Shown here: piece after piece, positions 26,838 through 35,777 of the stretch
Layout: every line of letters starts with the position of its first letter
Numbering within the stretch: position 1 is the stretch's first letter
Assembly (NCBI GenBank): GCA_025062095.1
Contig: JANXAZ010000014.1
Span: 30,085 to 79,847 of the forward strand
DNA: 49,763 nt
Direction of reading: 5' to 3'
Source: Geminicoccaceae bacterium
GTDB lineage: Bacteria; Pseudomonadota; Alphaproteobacteria; Geminicoccales; Geminicoccaceae
Made by a program: the position numbers and the translations under genes
Notes under the pieces: model-generated
Database searches by the model: none
Told to the model about the DNA's origin: nothing
Seen by the model: only the letters and a program-made list of their open reading frames with translations

Positions 26838-28364
26838 TCACGATCCCGCGCTCGCCCGCTCGGCGCAATCCAGAGCTTCCGGGACGAGTTCCGGCAGGTC
26901 CTCGGCGATCAGACCGGATCCCGCGAGCGCGCCGGCGCGGGCGTGCAACCAGGCCGCGGCCGCGGCCGCTTCGAAGGACGGCACCCCTTGAGCGAGCAGC
27001 CCCAGCACGATCCCGGCGAGCACGTCCCCGGTCCCGGCGGTGGCGAGCGCGGGCGGCGCCCAGGGCAGGATCGCCGCCCGACCGTCGGGCGCGGCGACGA
27101 CGGTGTCGGCGCCTTTGAGCAAGACGACGGCTCCGCTTTCCGCCGCGGCGGCGCGCGCCCGCGCGAGGCGGTCGCCTTCGTGCGCGAACAAGCGTCGATA
27201 TTCGCCGTCGTGGGGAGTGAGCACGCAGCGCGCGTGGAGCACGGAAAGCAATCTCGCGCGATCGCCGGCGAAGGCGGTGAGCGCGTCCGCATCGAGCACG
27301 AGCGGCCGACCCGAACGGGCGAGCAACGACACGCTTTCGCGGGTGGGCTCCTCGGTTCCGGCGGCGGGACCGATCAACCAAGCATTGAACCGCGGATCTT
27401 CGAGCAACCGCGCGAGCGCCGCCGGATCGGCGCAAGGCTTGGTCATCACCGTGGTGAGCGCGGCCGCATAGGTCGGCAACGAGGCCGGAGATGCGGCGAC
27501 GCTGACGAGGCCGGCTCCCACCCGCAGCGCCGATCGGGCGGCCAGACGCGTGGCGCCCGTGGCGTGCGGAGGTCCGCCCACGACGACGGCGTGGCCGAAA
27601 CGGTATTTGTGCGAATCGCTCCCGCGCCGGGGGATCAGCGGCCACCACCAGCGCGGATCGTTGCGGCGCAGTCCCTCGTCGACCGAAGCCACGATCGCAT
27701 CCGGAATCCCGATGTCGGCGATCAGGAGCTCGCCCGCGAGATCGCGACCGGGCAGCAAGAGATGACCCGGCTTCGGACGGCAGAACGTCACCGTGAGCGA
27801 AGCCGCGACCGCACAGCCGAGCACCGCTCCCGTGCCGCCGTGCACACCCGAAGGGACGTCGACCGCGACCACGGGCCCCTGATGGGCGTGCGCTCGTTCG
27901 ACCCAGGATGCGGCCGGCTGCTCGAGCGGACGATCGAGGCCGGTGCCGAACAGCGCGTCCACGAGCAGCGCCTCGGCGGGAAAGTCCGGAAGCTCTCCGA
28001 TGCGAACCGGGATTTCGGGTCGTTCTTCTCTGCATCGCGCGTATGCGCGCGCGGCATCGCCCTTCAGACGTGCGGGATCGAGGAGGCTCGCGACCTGCAC
28101 CGGCCAGCCCAGGCTCGCGAGCCGGCGCGCGACCACCCAGCCGTCGCCGCCGTTGTTGCCGGGGCCCGCCAAGACGACCACCGGCCGAGGCGCGTAGCGC
28201 GCCGTGATCGCCCGCACCACCGCGCGACCGGCGCGCTCCATGAGCTCGATCCCCGGCGTCCCGGCTCGGATGGTGGCCGCATCCGCCTCGGCCATGCGCC
28301 GCGGCGAAAGGACGATGTCGTCGCTCGGGAAGCTCGCGGCCGCGTGCGGCATCGAAACCCTCAC
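26838..28364 (-). CDS. nnrDE: Bifunctional NAD(P)H-hydrate epimerase/dehydratase
   Basis: This 508-aa protein joins the two NAD(P)HX-repair enzymes. The N-terminal YjeF_N epimerase domain (about 10-225) has GPGNNGGDGWVVAR and DVPSGVHG. The C-terminal ribokinase-like ADP/ATP-dependent dehydratase domain (about 240-500) has GGPPHATGATRLAARSALRVGA (split here by no gap), VLTPHDGEYRR and ATAGTGDVLAGI. It repairs hydrated NAD(P)H. The length matches the E. coli protein. The GTG at 28364 overlaps the TerB-like gene stop (GTGA) and was preferred; an ATG at 28352 is a close alternative. Confidence 0.94.
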   Translation of the reverse strand: MRVSMPHAAASFPSDDIVLSPRRMAEADAATIRAGTPGIELMERAGRAVVRAITARYAPRPVVVLAGPGNNGGDGWVVARRLASLGWPVQVASLLDPARLKGDAARAYARCREERPEIPVRIGELPDFPAEALLVDALFGTGLDRPLEQPAASWVERAHAHQGPVVAVDVPSGVHGGTGAVLGCAVAASLTVTFCRPKPGHLLLPGRDLAGELLIADIGIPDAIVASVDEGLRRNDPRWWWPLIPRRGSDSHKYRFGHAVVVGGPPHATGATRLAARSALRVGAGLVSVAASPASLPTYAAALTTVMTKPCADPAALARLLEDPRFNAWLIGPAAGTEEPTRESVSLLARSGRPLVLDADALTAFAGDRARLLSVLHARCVLTPHDGEYRRLFAHEGDRLARARAAAAESGAVVLLKGADTVVAAPDGRAAILPWAPPALATAGTGDVLAGIVLGLLAQGVPSFEAAAAAAWLHARAGALAGSGLIAEDLPELVPEALDCAERASAGS

Positions 28365-28777
28365 ACGCGGCGATGACGCGCCCGCGCCGCGCGCTCGATC
28401 GCCGCCGCGACCAAGGGATCGAGCTCGAAGCGCTCGCGCAGAAGAGCCAACAGCCGCAGTTCGTCCTGGCTCGCCTCTTGGTCGGCCGCCGCCACGTCAC
28501 AGGCGAGTGCGTAAGCCGTCTCCCGCAGAGGCGCGGGGAGCGCCTGCGCGATCCGGGCGAGCGCGATCTCGAGCCCGTCCTCGCGCGCGAGCAGCTCCGC
28601 GCAGCCTCGGCCGATTTCCCCGATCCGCGCGCGGTCGAAAGCGGCGAACGCGGGCAGGTTCGCGACCAGCCGGGTCATGGTCTCGATCTCGGCATCGGAG
28701 ATCGTTCCCTCGTCCGCGGCGGCGACCAGGACCATGGTCGCGATCAGGGCAGCGTGGGGATCGAGGAGCTGCGACAT
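28361..28777 (-). CDS. TerB-like all-helical protein
   Basis: This 138-aa protein resembles the TerB/DjlA N-terminal helical family: an opening DPHAALIATMVLVAAADEGTISDAEIETM and a second acidic repeat DVAAADQEASQDELRLL, the two half-sites that in TerB bind metal through conserved Asp/Glu. The function is uncertain; family members are linked to tellurite resistance gene sets and to envelope-associated stress complexes, but no ter genes are nearby. The ATG at 28777 has a GGAGG ribosome-binding site, so the longer open frame was trimmed. It is coupled to nnrDE by GTGA. Confidence 0.82.
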   Translation of the reverse strand: MSQLLDPHAALIATMVLVAAADEGTISDAEIETMTRLVANLPAFAAFDRARIGEIGRGCAELLAREDGLEIALARIAQALPAPLRETAYALACDVAAADQEASQDELRLLALLRERFELDPLVAAAIERAARARHRRV

Positions 28778-28905
28778 CGGACCTCCGCGTGCACGGGAAC
28801 GAGACGAGTTTCGACCCTGGGCGAAAGGATCGCAACCGTCGCTCGGCACCGTCTGGCGTGCCGATCCGAGGCGCTCTTGACGGATTTCACGTTGAAGGAG
28901 AACAC

Positions 28906-28935
28906 ATGTCCCTAGTTATCAACTTTAACGAGTGA
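28906..28935 (+). CDS. Nine-codon leader ORF (MSLVINFNE) before the receiver/Hpt gene
   Basis: An AAGGAG ribosome-binding site (28895-28900), ideally 5 nt from the ATG, opens a nine-codon frame whose TGA overlaps a GTG start of the next gene (GTGA). The same junction couples many real genes in this window. The peptide resembles the conserved N-terminus of flagellins (M-S/A-x-V-I-N-x-N). It could be a translated leader coupling the downstream gene, or the remnant of a lost flagellin gene. Translation is inferred from the signals only. Confidence 0.5.
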   Translation: MSLVINFNE

Positions 28936-29690
28936 GCATGGAGCCGAGCCCGGGTCCGCCGCCGCGAAGTCTTCTGATCGCAGGCGATCCCGCTCTGAGC
29001 CGGGGCCTCATCCGGATGGTCTTGGGCCGGCTGGGCTATCGGGTCGCGCTCGCGGCCAGTGGGACCGAAGCCCTGGTGCTGCGCGCGCGCACGCGCTTCG
29101 CCGCTGCGCTCGTCGCCGTGCGCTTGCCGGATATGGCGGGCCCCACGCTCGCCCGTCACCTCGCCGCCGCCCCCGCCCCCGTGCCCGTTCTCCTGTTCGG
29201 CGACGCCTTCGACCGCCCGCTCGTCGAGCGAGAGGTGCAGGGCTCGGTGGCGACGGGATTCCTCGCCAAGCCGATCTCGCTCGGCCGCCTGGTCGCGGCT
29301 GTGAAACGTCTCGTCGAAGGTGATCACCCGCTCTTCGTCACGGAGTCCCCGATGTCCGCCTCCTCCGTTCTCGACCGCGCGCGTCTCGACGAGTTCACCC
29401 GGGGCGATCCCGCCCTCGAGCGCGAGCTCGTCGGCCTGTTCCTCGAGACGGCCACGGACTACCTCGCCCGCATGGCCGACAGTCTCGAAGACCGAGAGGC
29501 TTGGCGACGCGCCGCGCACGCGCTCAAAGGCGCCTCCGCGAATCTCGGAGCGACCGAGCTCGCCGCGCTCGCCGCTGCCGCCGAGCGCGCCGGACCCGAT
29601 CGAGAGCTCTTGGAAGAACTGCGCCGACGGCTCGAAGCGTTCGCCGGCGCGGTGGGAACCGGGGGCCTCGGCCCGGCCGCCTCCCGCTGA
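28932..29690 (+). CDS. Pseudo-receiver plus histidine phosphotransfer (Hpt) protein
   Basis: This 252-aa protein has an N-terminal CheY-like receiver fold (about 12-130, with VALAASGTEAL and a late FLAKPISLGRL carrying the conserved Lys) and a C-terminal Hpt domain with AAHALKGASANLGA. The phosphorylatable His is at 194 counting from the ATG at 28938. In the receiver the usual phospho-acceptor Asp is Ala (A60 in VAVRLPDMAG), and the N-terminal acidic pair is reduced to one Asp. The receiver is therefore probably not phosphorylated, while the Hpt can still relay phosphate. No kinase is nearby. The start may be GTG 28932 or ATG 28938. Confidence 0.85.
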   Translation: MSMEPSPGPPPRSLLIAGDPALSRGLIRMVLGRLGYRVALAASGTEALVLRARTRFAAALVAVRLPDMAGPTLARHLAAAPAPVPVLLFGDAFDRPLVEREVQGSVATGFLAKPISLGRLVAAVKRLVEGDHPLFVTESPMSASSVLDRARLDEFTRGDPALERELVGLFLETATDYLARMADSLEDREAWRRAAHALKGASANLGATELAALAAAAERAGPDRELLEELRRRLEAFAGAVGTGGLGPAASR

Positions 29691-29876
29691 GGTTCCGAGC
29701 GCGAGCGTTGGTAACCCGCAACAGCGCCCGAGGGTTGCGCCTCGTACGCCGGGATCCGGCTTGCGCTGCATTCTCTGTTGCCTTGTCATCGGAACGCTTC
29801 GCTCGTAAGCGGCCGATCCGTCGGCCTCCCGGCGGGGCAGATCGGGCGCCACAACGATCCTTGGGGACCCTTCGAG

Positions 29877-30755
29877 ATGCTCGCGAGCAGCCGCGTCGCT
29901 CTTCTTGTCGGCCTTCTTTTCGGCGTCGCGGGATGCGTCCCGCCCGAGAACAAGATGGCCGCCGTCGAGCCCGTGCTGCTCGACGACGCCAATCTCCTCT
30001 ACGTCGAGTTGCCGGCCGTGCGGACCATGGAACCGCAAGGTCCCCCCTTCGTTCAGGGCCTTCGCGTGGGCTATCTCGATCTGTACGAGCAAGCCGGCGC
30101 GCGCTTCGATCTCGTCGATCGTGTCCATTTCGGTCGCAAGGCGGTAGCCTCCGCCAAGGGCCAGAACGTCCAGCCCGATCAAACCGCCTTGCGACGTCTG
30201 CCGGCGGGTGGCGCGGCCGAGCTCGATGCCGCCCGCGCCCGCCTCTTGGCCGCGCTCGACGCCAACGGGCGGCGGACCGCACCCGCCGATGCGGCCAAGG
30301 CCCAGGTCGCCTACGATTGTTGGCTCGAGCGTACGGAAGCGGGCGATCAGGCCGGCGCGAGTGCCTGCAAAGCGCGTTTCGAAGAAGCCGTCGCGGCGGT
30401 CGAACGCTCGCTCCTGCCGGGCGCTCCGCGCCAATATCTCGTCTTCTTCGCCTGGGACCGTGCCGATATCAGTCCCGCCGCACGCCAGGTCCTCGAACAG
30501 GTGGCGGCCGAGTACAAGGCGGGGCGCATGGTCCGCCTGCATCTCGCCGGGCACGCCGACCGCTCCGGGCCCGAAGCCTACAACATGCGCCTGTCGGAAC
30601 GGCGCGCGCGGGCGGTGGCGCAGGTGCTGCGCGAGCTCGGCGTCCCGCAAGAGGCGATGACCCTGGCCTGGTACGGCGAGACCCGTCCGCGCGTTCCCAC
30701 CGCAGACGGCGTGCGCGAGGCGCAGAACCGCCGCGTCGAGATCACTTGGGATTGA
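29877..30755 (+). CDS. OmpA-family outer-membrane lipoprotein
   Basis: This 292-aa protein starts with a lipoprotein signal peptide ending in GVAGC (Cys at residue 20), so it should be lipid-anchored, probably in the outer membrane. The C-terminal third is an OmpA-type peptidoglycan-binding domain: a VFFAWDRADIS strand, LAGHADRSGPEAYNMRLSERRA and a final NRRVEITWD. It likely links the outer membrane to the cell wall, as Pal does. The middle (about 40-180) is unassigned and includes a short Cys pair (YDCWLE, SACKAR). The ATG at 29877 begins the signal; upstream in-frame sequence is not signal-like. The 186-bp gap before it shows no clear promoter. Confidence 0.9.
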   Translation: MLASSRVALLVGLLFGVAGCVPPENKMAAVEPVLLDDANLLYVELPAVRTMEPQGPPFVQGLRVGYLDLYEQAGARFDLVDRVHFGRKAVASAKGQNVQPDQTALRRLPAGGAAELDAARARLLAALDANGRRTAPADAAKAQVAYDCWLERTEAGDQAGASACKARFEEAVAAVERSLLPGAPRQYLVFFAWDRADISPAARQVLEQVAAEYKAGRMVRLHLAGHADRSGPEAYNMRLSERRARAVAQVLRELGVPQEAMTLAWYGETRPRVPTADGVREAQNRRVEITWD

Positions 30756-30848
30756 GCGCGTGTCCGCGCGACCGGCCGCTTCGTGCCGGCCGATCGTTTG
30801 TCGCGCCGAACAACGTCGTGGAGAAAACAGGCGCGACCGGGGTCGTGT

Positions 30849-31838
30849 TCAGCCGCCGGTGACGCTCATGTGCCGGCGTACCGCCGGCCGGTTGTGCCGT
30901 CGGTCGATGACGAAATCGTGTCCTTTGGGCTTGCGCGAAATGCCTTCGAGGATCGCCCGACGGACGAGCTCGTTGCCTTCCGAGGCCCGCAACGGCGTGC
31001 GCAAGTCCGCTTTGTCCTCCTGACCCAGGCACATGTACATCGTGCCGGTACAGGTGACCCGGACGCGGTTGCAGGATTCGCAGAAATTGTGCGAGAGGGG
31101 AGTGATGAAGCCGAGCCGTCCCCCGGTTTCTTTGACACGCACGTAACGAGCCGGCCCACCGGTCCTGTAATCGATGTCTTCGAGCGTCCAACGCTGCGCC
31201 AGACGCGCCCGAACCAGGGACAGCGGTAAATAATGCTCGGTGCGGTCGACGTCCACCTCGCCCATCGGCATCGTCTCGATGAGGGTGAGATCGAACCCTT
31301 CCTCGCCGCACCAGGCGATCAATCGATCGAACTCGTCCTCGTTGACCCCTTTGAGGGCCACGCAGTTGATCTTGATCGCGAGCCCCGCCGCCTTGGCCGC
31401 CTCGATACCCGCCATCACTTTCTCGAACTTACCCCAGCGGGTGAGCGCCTCGAACTTGCGGGCATCGAGCGTATCGAGCGAGACATTGATGCGGCGCACA
31501 CCGCAGCGGTAGAGATCCTGGGCGAAACGTTCGAGCTGGCTGCCGTTGGTGGTGAGCGTGAGCTCGTCGAGCCGCCCCTCGCGAACGTGCCGGCCGATCT
31601 GTTCGACGAGCCACATCACGTTGCGTCGGACGAGAGGCTCGCCGCCCGTGAGTCGAATGCGGCGCACGCCGAGATCGACGAACACCGAAGCGAGCCGGTC
31701 GAGCTCTTCGAGGGTCAAGAGCTCGGCCTTGGGCACGAAGGTCATGTTTTCCGCCATGCAGTACACACAGCGGAAGTCGCAGCGATCGGTCACCGAGATC
31801 CGCACGTAGGTGATCGCGCGGCCGAAGGGGTCGATCAT
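30849..31838 (-). CDS. moaA: GTP 3',8-cyclase MoaA
   Basis: This 329-aa radical SAM enzyme starts molybdenum cofactor synthesis by converting GTP to the cyclic precursor of cPMP. The N-terminal cluster motif is C20-x3-C24-x2-C27, followed by the [13 protein letters not shown]-binding region. The C-terminal cluster region is [14 protein letters not shown], and the protein ends in the conserved Gly-Gly (SVTGG). The ATG at 31838 with a GGAG-type ribosome-binding site begins the family sequence. It is convergent with the OmpA lipoprotein gene and divergent from nadK. Other moa genes are outside the window. Confidence 0.96.
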   Translation of the reverse strand: MIDPFGRAITYVRISVTDRCDFRCVYCMAENMTFVPKAELLTLEELDRLASVFVDLGVRRIRLTGGEPLVRRNVMWLVEQIGRHVREGRLDELTLTTNGSQLERFAQDLYRCGVRRINVSLDTLDARKFEALTRWGKFEKVMAGIEAAKAAGLAIKINCVALKGVNEDEFDRLIAWCGEEGFDLTLIETMPMGEVDVDRTEHYLPLSLVRARLAQRWTLEDIDYRTGGPARYVRVKETGGRLGFITPLSHNFCESCNRVRVTCTGTMYMCLGQEDKADLRTPLRASEGNELVRRAILEGISRKPKGHDFVIDRRHNRPAVRRHMSVTGG

Positions 31839-31899
31839 CGCGGTCTCCTCCCCGCCCCCGGGCGCTGCCGAGCTTCGCTTCGCGGCTCGCCTCTTTGGC

Positions 31900-31928
31900 T
31901 CTATGGTGCCCTCGAGCCCCGCTGGCAA
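31900..31928 (-). promoter_or_regulatory. Candidate promoter for moaA
   Basis: On the minus strand TTGCCA (31923-31928) and CATAGA (31900-31905) are separated by exactly 17 nt. The predicted start of transcription leaves a leader of about 55 nt before moaA. It lies in the 137-bp divergent gap with nadK. Confidence 0.4.
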
Positions 31929-31975
31929 GGGCGGCCGACCGCGATCGCTGCGACGGTCGCCCGCATCGAGGTTCG

Positions 31976-32734
31976 ATGAAGCTGTCCTTCCTCGCCGCCC
32001 AGACGCCCGAGGCCCAACGCGCGCGCCGGGAGCTCGAGCGCCGCTACGGTGCCGTGCCCGTGGAAGAGGCCGAGGTTCTCGTGCCCTTGGGCGGCGACGG
32101 GTTCATGCTCGAGACGCTGCACGCGCACCTCGACCGCAAGGTCCCGATCTACGGGATGAACCTCGGCACCGTGGGCTTCCTCTTGAACAGCTTCGCCATC
32201 GAAGGGCTCGAGGAACGCATCTGCGCGGCGATCGGGGTCGATCTCTATCCTTTGCGCATGCGAGCACGCGACCAGCGGGGTGCGGTGCACGAGAGTCTCG
32301 CCATCAACGAGGTCTCGGTTTTCCGAGAGACGCGCCAAGCCGCTTGGCTCGCGATCGACATCGACGGCATCTGCCGACTCGAACAACTCGTGTGCGACGG
32401 CGTGCTCGTCGCCACCCCGGCGGGCTCCACCGCCTACAATCTCTCCGCGCACGGTCCGATCATCCCCTTGGGCGCCGATCTCCTGGCGCTCACGCCGATC
32501 AGCCCGTTTCGGCCCCGCCGCTGGCGCGGGGCGCTGCTGCCCTCGCGCACGCGGTTCACCATCCGCGTCCTCGATCCCGAGAAGCGGCCCGTGAGCGCGG
32601 TGGCGGATTTCAGCGAGTTCCGCGACGTCGTGCGCGTGGACGTGTGGGAGGACCGCGCCATCGCGTGCCGGCTGTTGTTCGACCCCGAGCACAATCTCGA
32701 GGAACGGATCCTCAAGGAACAGTTCATCCCTTGA
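31976..32734 (+). CDS. nadK: NAD kinase
   Basis: This 252-aa protein is NAD kinase, which makes NADP from NAD and ATP. The GGDG motif is at residues 39-42 ([10 protein letters not shown]), followed by [12 protein letters not shown], the NEVSVFRE strand, and the Gly/Thr-rich [18 protein letters not shown] that forms the active site. The size is typical of the short alphaproteobacterial form. The open frame extends upstream, but the ATG at 31976 starts the conserved [13 protein letters not shown] segment. It is convergent with apt (31-bp gap). Confidence 0.95.
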   Translation: MKLSFLAAQTPEAQRARRELERRYGAVPVEEAEVLVPLGGDGFMLETLHAHLDRKVPIYGMNLGTVGFLLNSFAIEGLEERICAAIGVDLYPLRMRARDQRGAVHESLAINEVSVFRETRQAAWLAIDIDGICRLEQLVCDGVLVATPAGSTAYNLSAHGPIIPLGADLLALTPISPFRPRRWRGALLPSRTRFTIRVLDPEKRPVSAVADFSEFRDVVRVDVWEDRAIACRLLFDPEHNLEERILKEQFIP

Positions 32735-32765
32735 GGCCCGCATCGAGCCCGGGTCGGCTGCGCGC

Positions 32766-33296
32766 TCAGCCGGAGAGTTTGAGGAGCGCGCGTCCGCGTA
32801 CGCCGAGCCGGCTCATGCCCTCGAGGCCTTCGAGTTCGATGAAGAAGGCGGCCCCCACGACCTCGGCCCCGACTTTGGTCAACAGCTGAACCGCCGCGCG
32901 CGCCGTCCCGCCGGTCGCGATCAGATCGTCGACGAGGACCACCTTGGAGCCCGGTGGGATCAGCCCCTCGCTCACCTGAAGCGTATCCGACCCGTATTCG
33001 AGATCGTAGGAATGACTGACGACCGCACCGGGCAGCTTGCCGAGCTTGCGGACCATGACCAGCCCGCGCCCCGAACGGTAGGCGAGCGCCGAAGCGAACA
33101 GAAAACCGCGGGACTCGATCCCGGCGATGAGATCGGGATGAAAACCGTCCACCAGCCGGTCCATCTCGTCGATCGCGAGCCGCCACGAGACCGGATCGGC
33201 CAGCACGGTGGAAATGTCGTAGAAAAGAATGCCCGGCTTGGGAAAATTGGGCACCCGGCGGATGATCGCTGCGAGATCGGGTTTACGGGGACTCAT
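32766..33296 (-). CDS. apt: Adenine phosphoribosyltransferase
   Basis: This 176-aa purine-salvage enzyme converts adenine and PRPP to AMP. The family opening (VPNFPKPGILFYDIST), the IESRGFLFASALAY segment and the PRPP-binding motif VVLVDDLIATGGTA are intact. The length is normal. The ATG at 33296 directly precedes the conserved N-terminus, and the long open frame upstream belongs to a shadow of the aminotransferase gene. The aminotransferase gene ends 14 bp upstream, so the two may be co-transcribed. Confidence 0.96.
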   Translation of the reverse strand: MSPRKPDLAAIIRRVPNFPKPGILFYDISTVLADPVSWRLAIDEMDRLVDGFHPDLIAGIESRGFLFASALAYRSGRGLVMVRKLGKLPGAVVSHSYDLEYGSDTLQVSEGLIPPGSKVVLVDDLIATGGTARAAVQLLTKVGAEVVGAAFFIELEGLEGMSRLGVRGRALLKLSG

Positions 33297-33310
33297 GGCT
33301 CGGCTCGCCT

Positions 33311-34575
<1,265 letters not shown>

Positions 34576-34596
34576 CCGCCGCGCACGGGCATCCGG

Positions 34597-35457
34597 CTAT
34601 TCGGCGGCGCGCAGGACCGCGGGCACGAGCAGCACACCGAGCCGGAGAACGAGCTTCGCGAAGAGCTCGGCGAGCGCGAAAAGCCCCGTCGTGGGCAGGC
34701 CCGTCTGCTCGTCCATGAAGAGCGAGCGGCGGAATTCGAGCTGCAGCGCGTGCACGCCTTCCGCGGGCCGACCCCAGCGCTCGGTGATGTAGCCGCCCGC
34801 ATAAGGCGTGTTGCGGGCGACGTGGAGGCCGGCTTCGAGCAACGCGGTCTCGACTTCGGCCGCGAGATCGCCCGCGCAGGCACGGTGGTGACAGTCGCCG
34901 ATCGCCACGTCGAGCGCGCGTCGGCCGCGAGCGAGGGTCACTTCCGTCGGCATGGAGTGCAGATCGAGCAAGAGCACCGATCCGAACCGCCGCCGCTTGG
35001 CGGCGAGGAGCTCGCCGAGCCGCAGGTGATACGGCCGCCAGCCTTGCGCCAGCCGATACGCGATCTCCTCTGTCGAGAGGCGGCGACGATACAGCGCTCG
35101 GCCGGAAAGGCGGCTCGGCACCAGCCCGAGCCCCGCCTTCGCCCGCACGCTCGCCACCGAACCGGGGATTTCGCCGTCGACGAGTTCGGGGTCGAGCTCT
35201 TCGGGAGCGCGGTTGAGATCGATCCAGGCGCGCGCGAAGGTGGCGCACAGCGCCGTGGCACCGGCGGCCACCCCCGCTCGGGCCATCTGGTCCAACGGTC
35301 CGTCTTCGAGAAGGCGCAGCTCTTCCCGCGTCGGGCGCAGGAGCTCGAGAAGCGACGGGGGATAGACCGTTCCGCTGTGGGGCGAAGAGACGACGACGGG
35401 CAGCTCGGTGGCCGGAGCGGGGGCGAATTCGACGAAGGGTAGAAGTCGCTCGTCCAT
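34597..35457 (-). CDS. N-formylglutamate amidohydrolase family protein
   Basis: This 286-aa protein matches the N-formylglutamate amidohydrolase (HutG-type) family: VVSSPHSGTVYPP near the N-terminus, DLNRAPEELD, LLLDLHSMP, IGDCHHRAC and NTPYAGGYITERWG. Members hydrolyse N-formylglutamate to glutamate and formate at the end of histidine degradation, but many distant relatives have other amidohydrolase roles, and no hut genes are nearby. The ATG at 35457 begins the conserved part; a start at 35493 would add 12 arginine-rich residues. Some 100-150 bp upstream lies the divergent tRNA-Val gene. Confidence 0.85.
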   Translation of the reverse strand: MDERLLPFVEFAPAPATELPVVVSSPHSGTVYPPSLLELLRPTREELRLLEDGPLDQMARAGVAAGATALCATFARAWIDLNRAPEELDPELVDGEIPGSVASVRAKAGLGLVPSRLSGRALYRRRLSTEEIAYRLAQGWRPYHLRLGELLAAKRRRFGSVLLLDLHSMPTEVTLARGRRALDVAIGDCHHRACAGDLAAEVETALLEAGLHVARNTPYAGGYITERWGRPAEGVHALQLEFRRSLFMDEQTGLPTTGLFALAELFAKLVLRLGVLLVPAVLRAAE

Positions 35458-35571
35458 GCGCGCCCGTGGCGGAGCACAGCGCGAGCGAGCCAAGCACGAC
35501 TTCCGGCGCGCGGCAACCGGTGGGGCGCTTTTTCGGAAAGCGGGCGGCGCTCGCTCGGTGCCGGGCGCCCC

Positions 35572-35599
35572 TTGCGGAGGCGGGCGAAATCCCCTACCT
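35572..35599 (+). promoter_or_regulatory. Candidate promoter for tRNA-Val
   Basis: TTGCGG (35572-35577) and CTACCT (35594-35599) are 16 nt apart and end 11 nt before the mature tRNA 5' end, a usual spacing for tRNA genes. Confidence 0.35.
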
Positions 35600-35610
35600 G
35601 CCGGAGCGAA

Positions 35611-35685
35611 GGGCGCGTAGCTCAGCGGTAGAGCACTACGTTGACATCGTAGGGGTCAGAGGTTCGATCCCTCTCGCGCCCACCA
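35611..35685 (+). tRNA. tRNA-Val (GAC)
   Basis: A complete 75-nt cloverleaf with encoded CCA is present. The acceptor stem GGGCGCG pairs with CGCGCCC, the D-arm holds AGCTCAGCGGTAGAGC, and the anticodon loop TTGACAT has GAC (35643-35645) between CTACG and CGTAG. The T-arm carries GGTTCGATCC. Confidence 0.97.
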
Positions 35686-35720
35686 CCCGTTCCTGCGAGA
35701 GCCGCAAGTCGACCGATCCG

Positions 35721-35751
35721 GGCGCGCGCCGTCGAGCGCGCGTCGCGCGCC
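35721..35751 (+). terminator. GC hairpin after tRNA-Val
   Basis: A perfect 8-bp stem (35721-35728 with 35744-35751) with a 15-nt loop lies 35 nt downstream of the tRNA. No T-run follows, so it is a weak terminator candidate. Confidence 0.35.
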
Positions 35752-35777
35752 GTCCGCCCGCGGCTCCCGCGCAGCCG

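Noticed and set aside
28932-30755. Minus-strand open frames covering the Hpt and OmpA genes
   Set aside because: These are shadow frames. The plus strand shows an Hpt motif, a lipobox and an OmpA domain.
30773-30792. CGGCCG inverted pair between the OmpA and moaA genes as a terminator
   Set aside because: Only a 6-bp stem with no T-run. GC-rich gaps here give such stems by chance.
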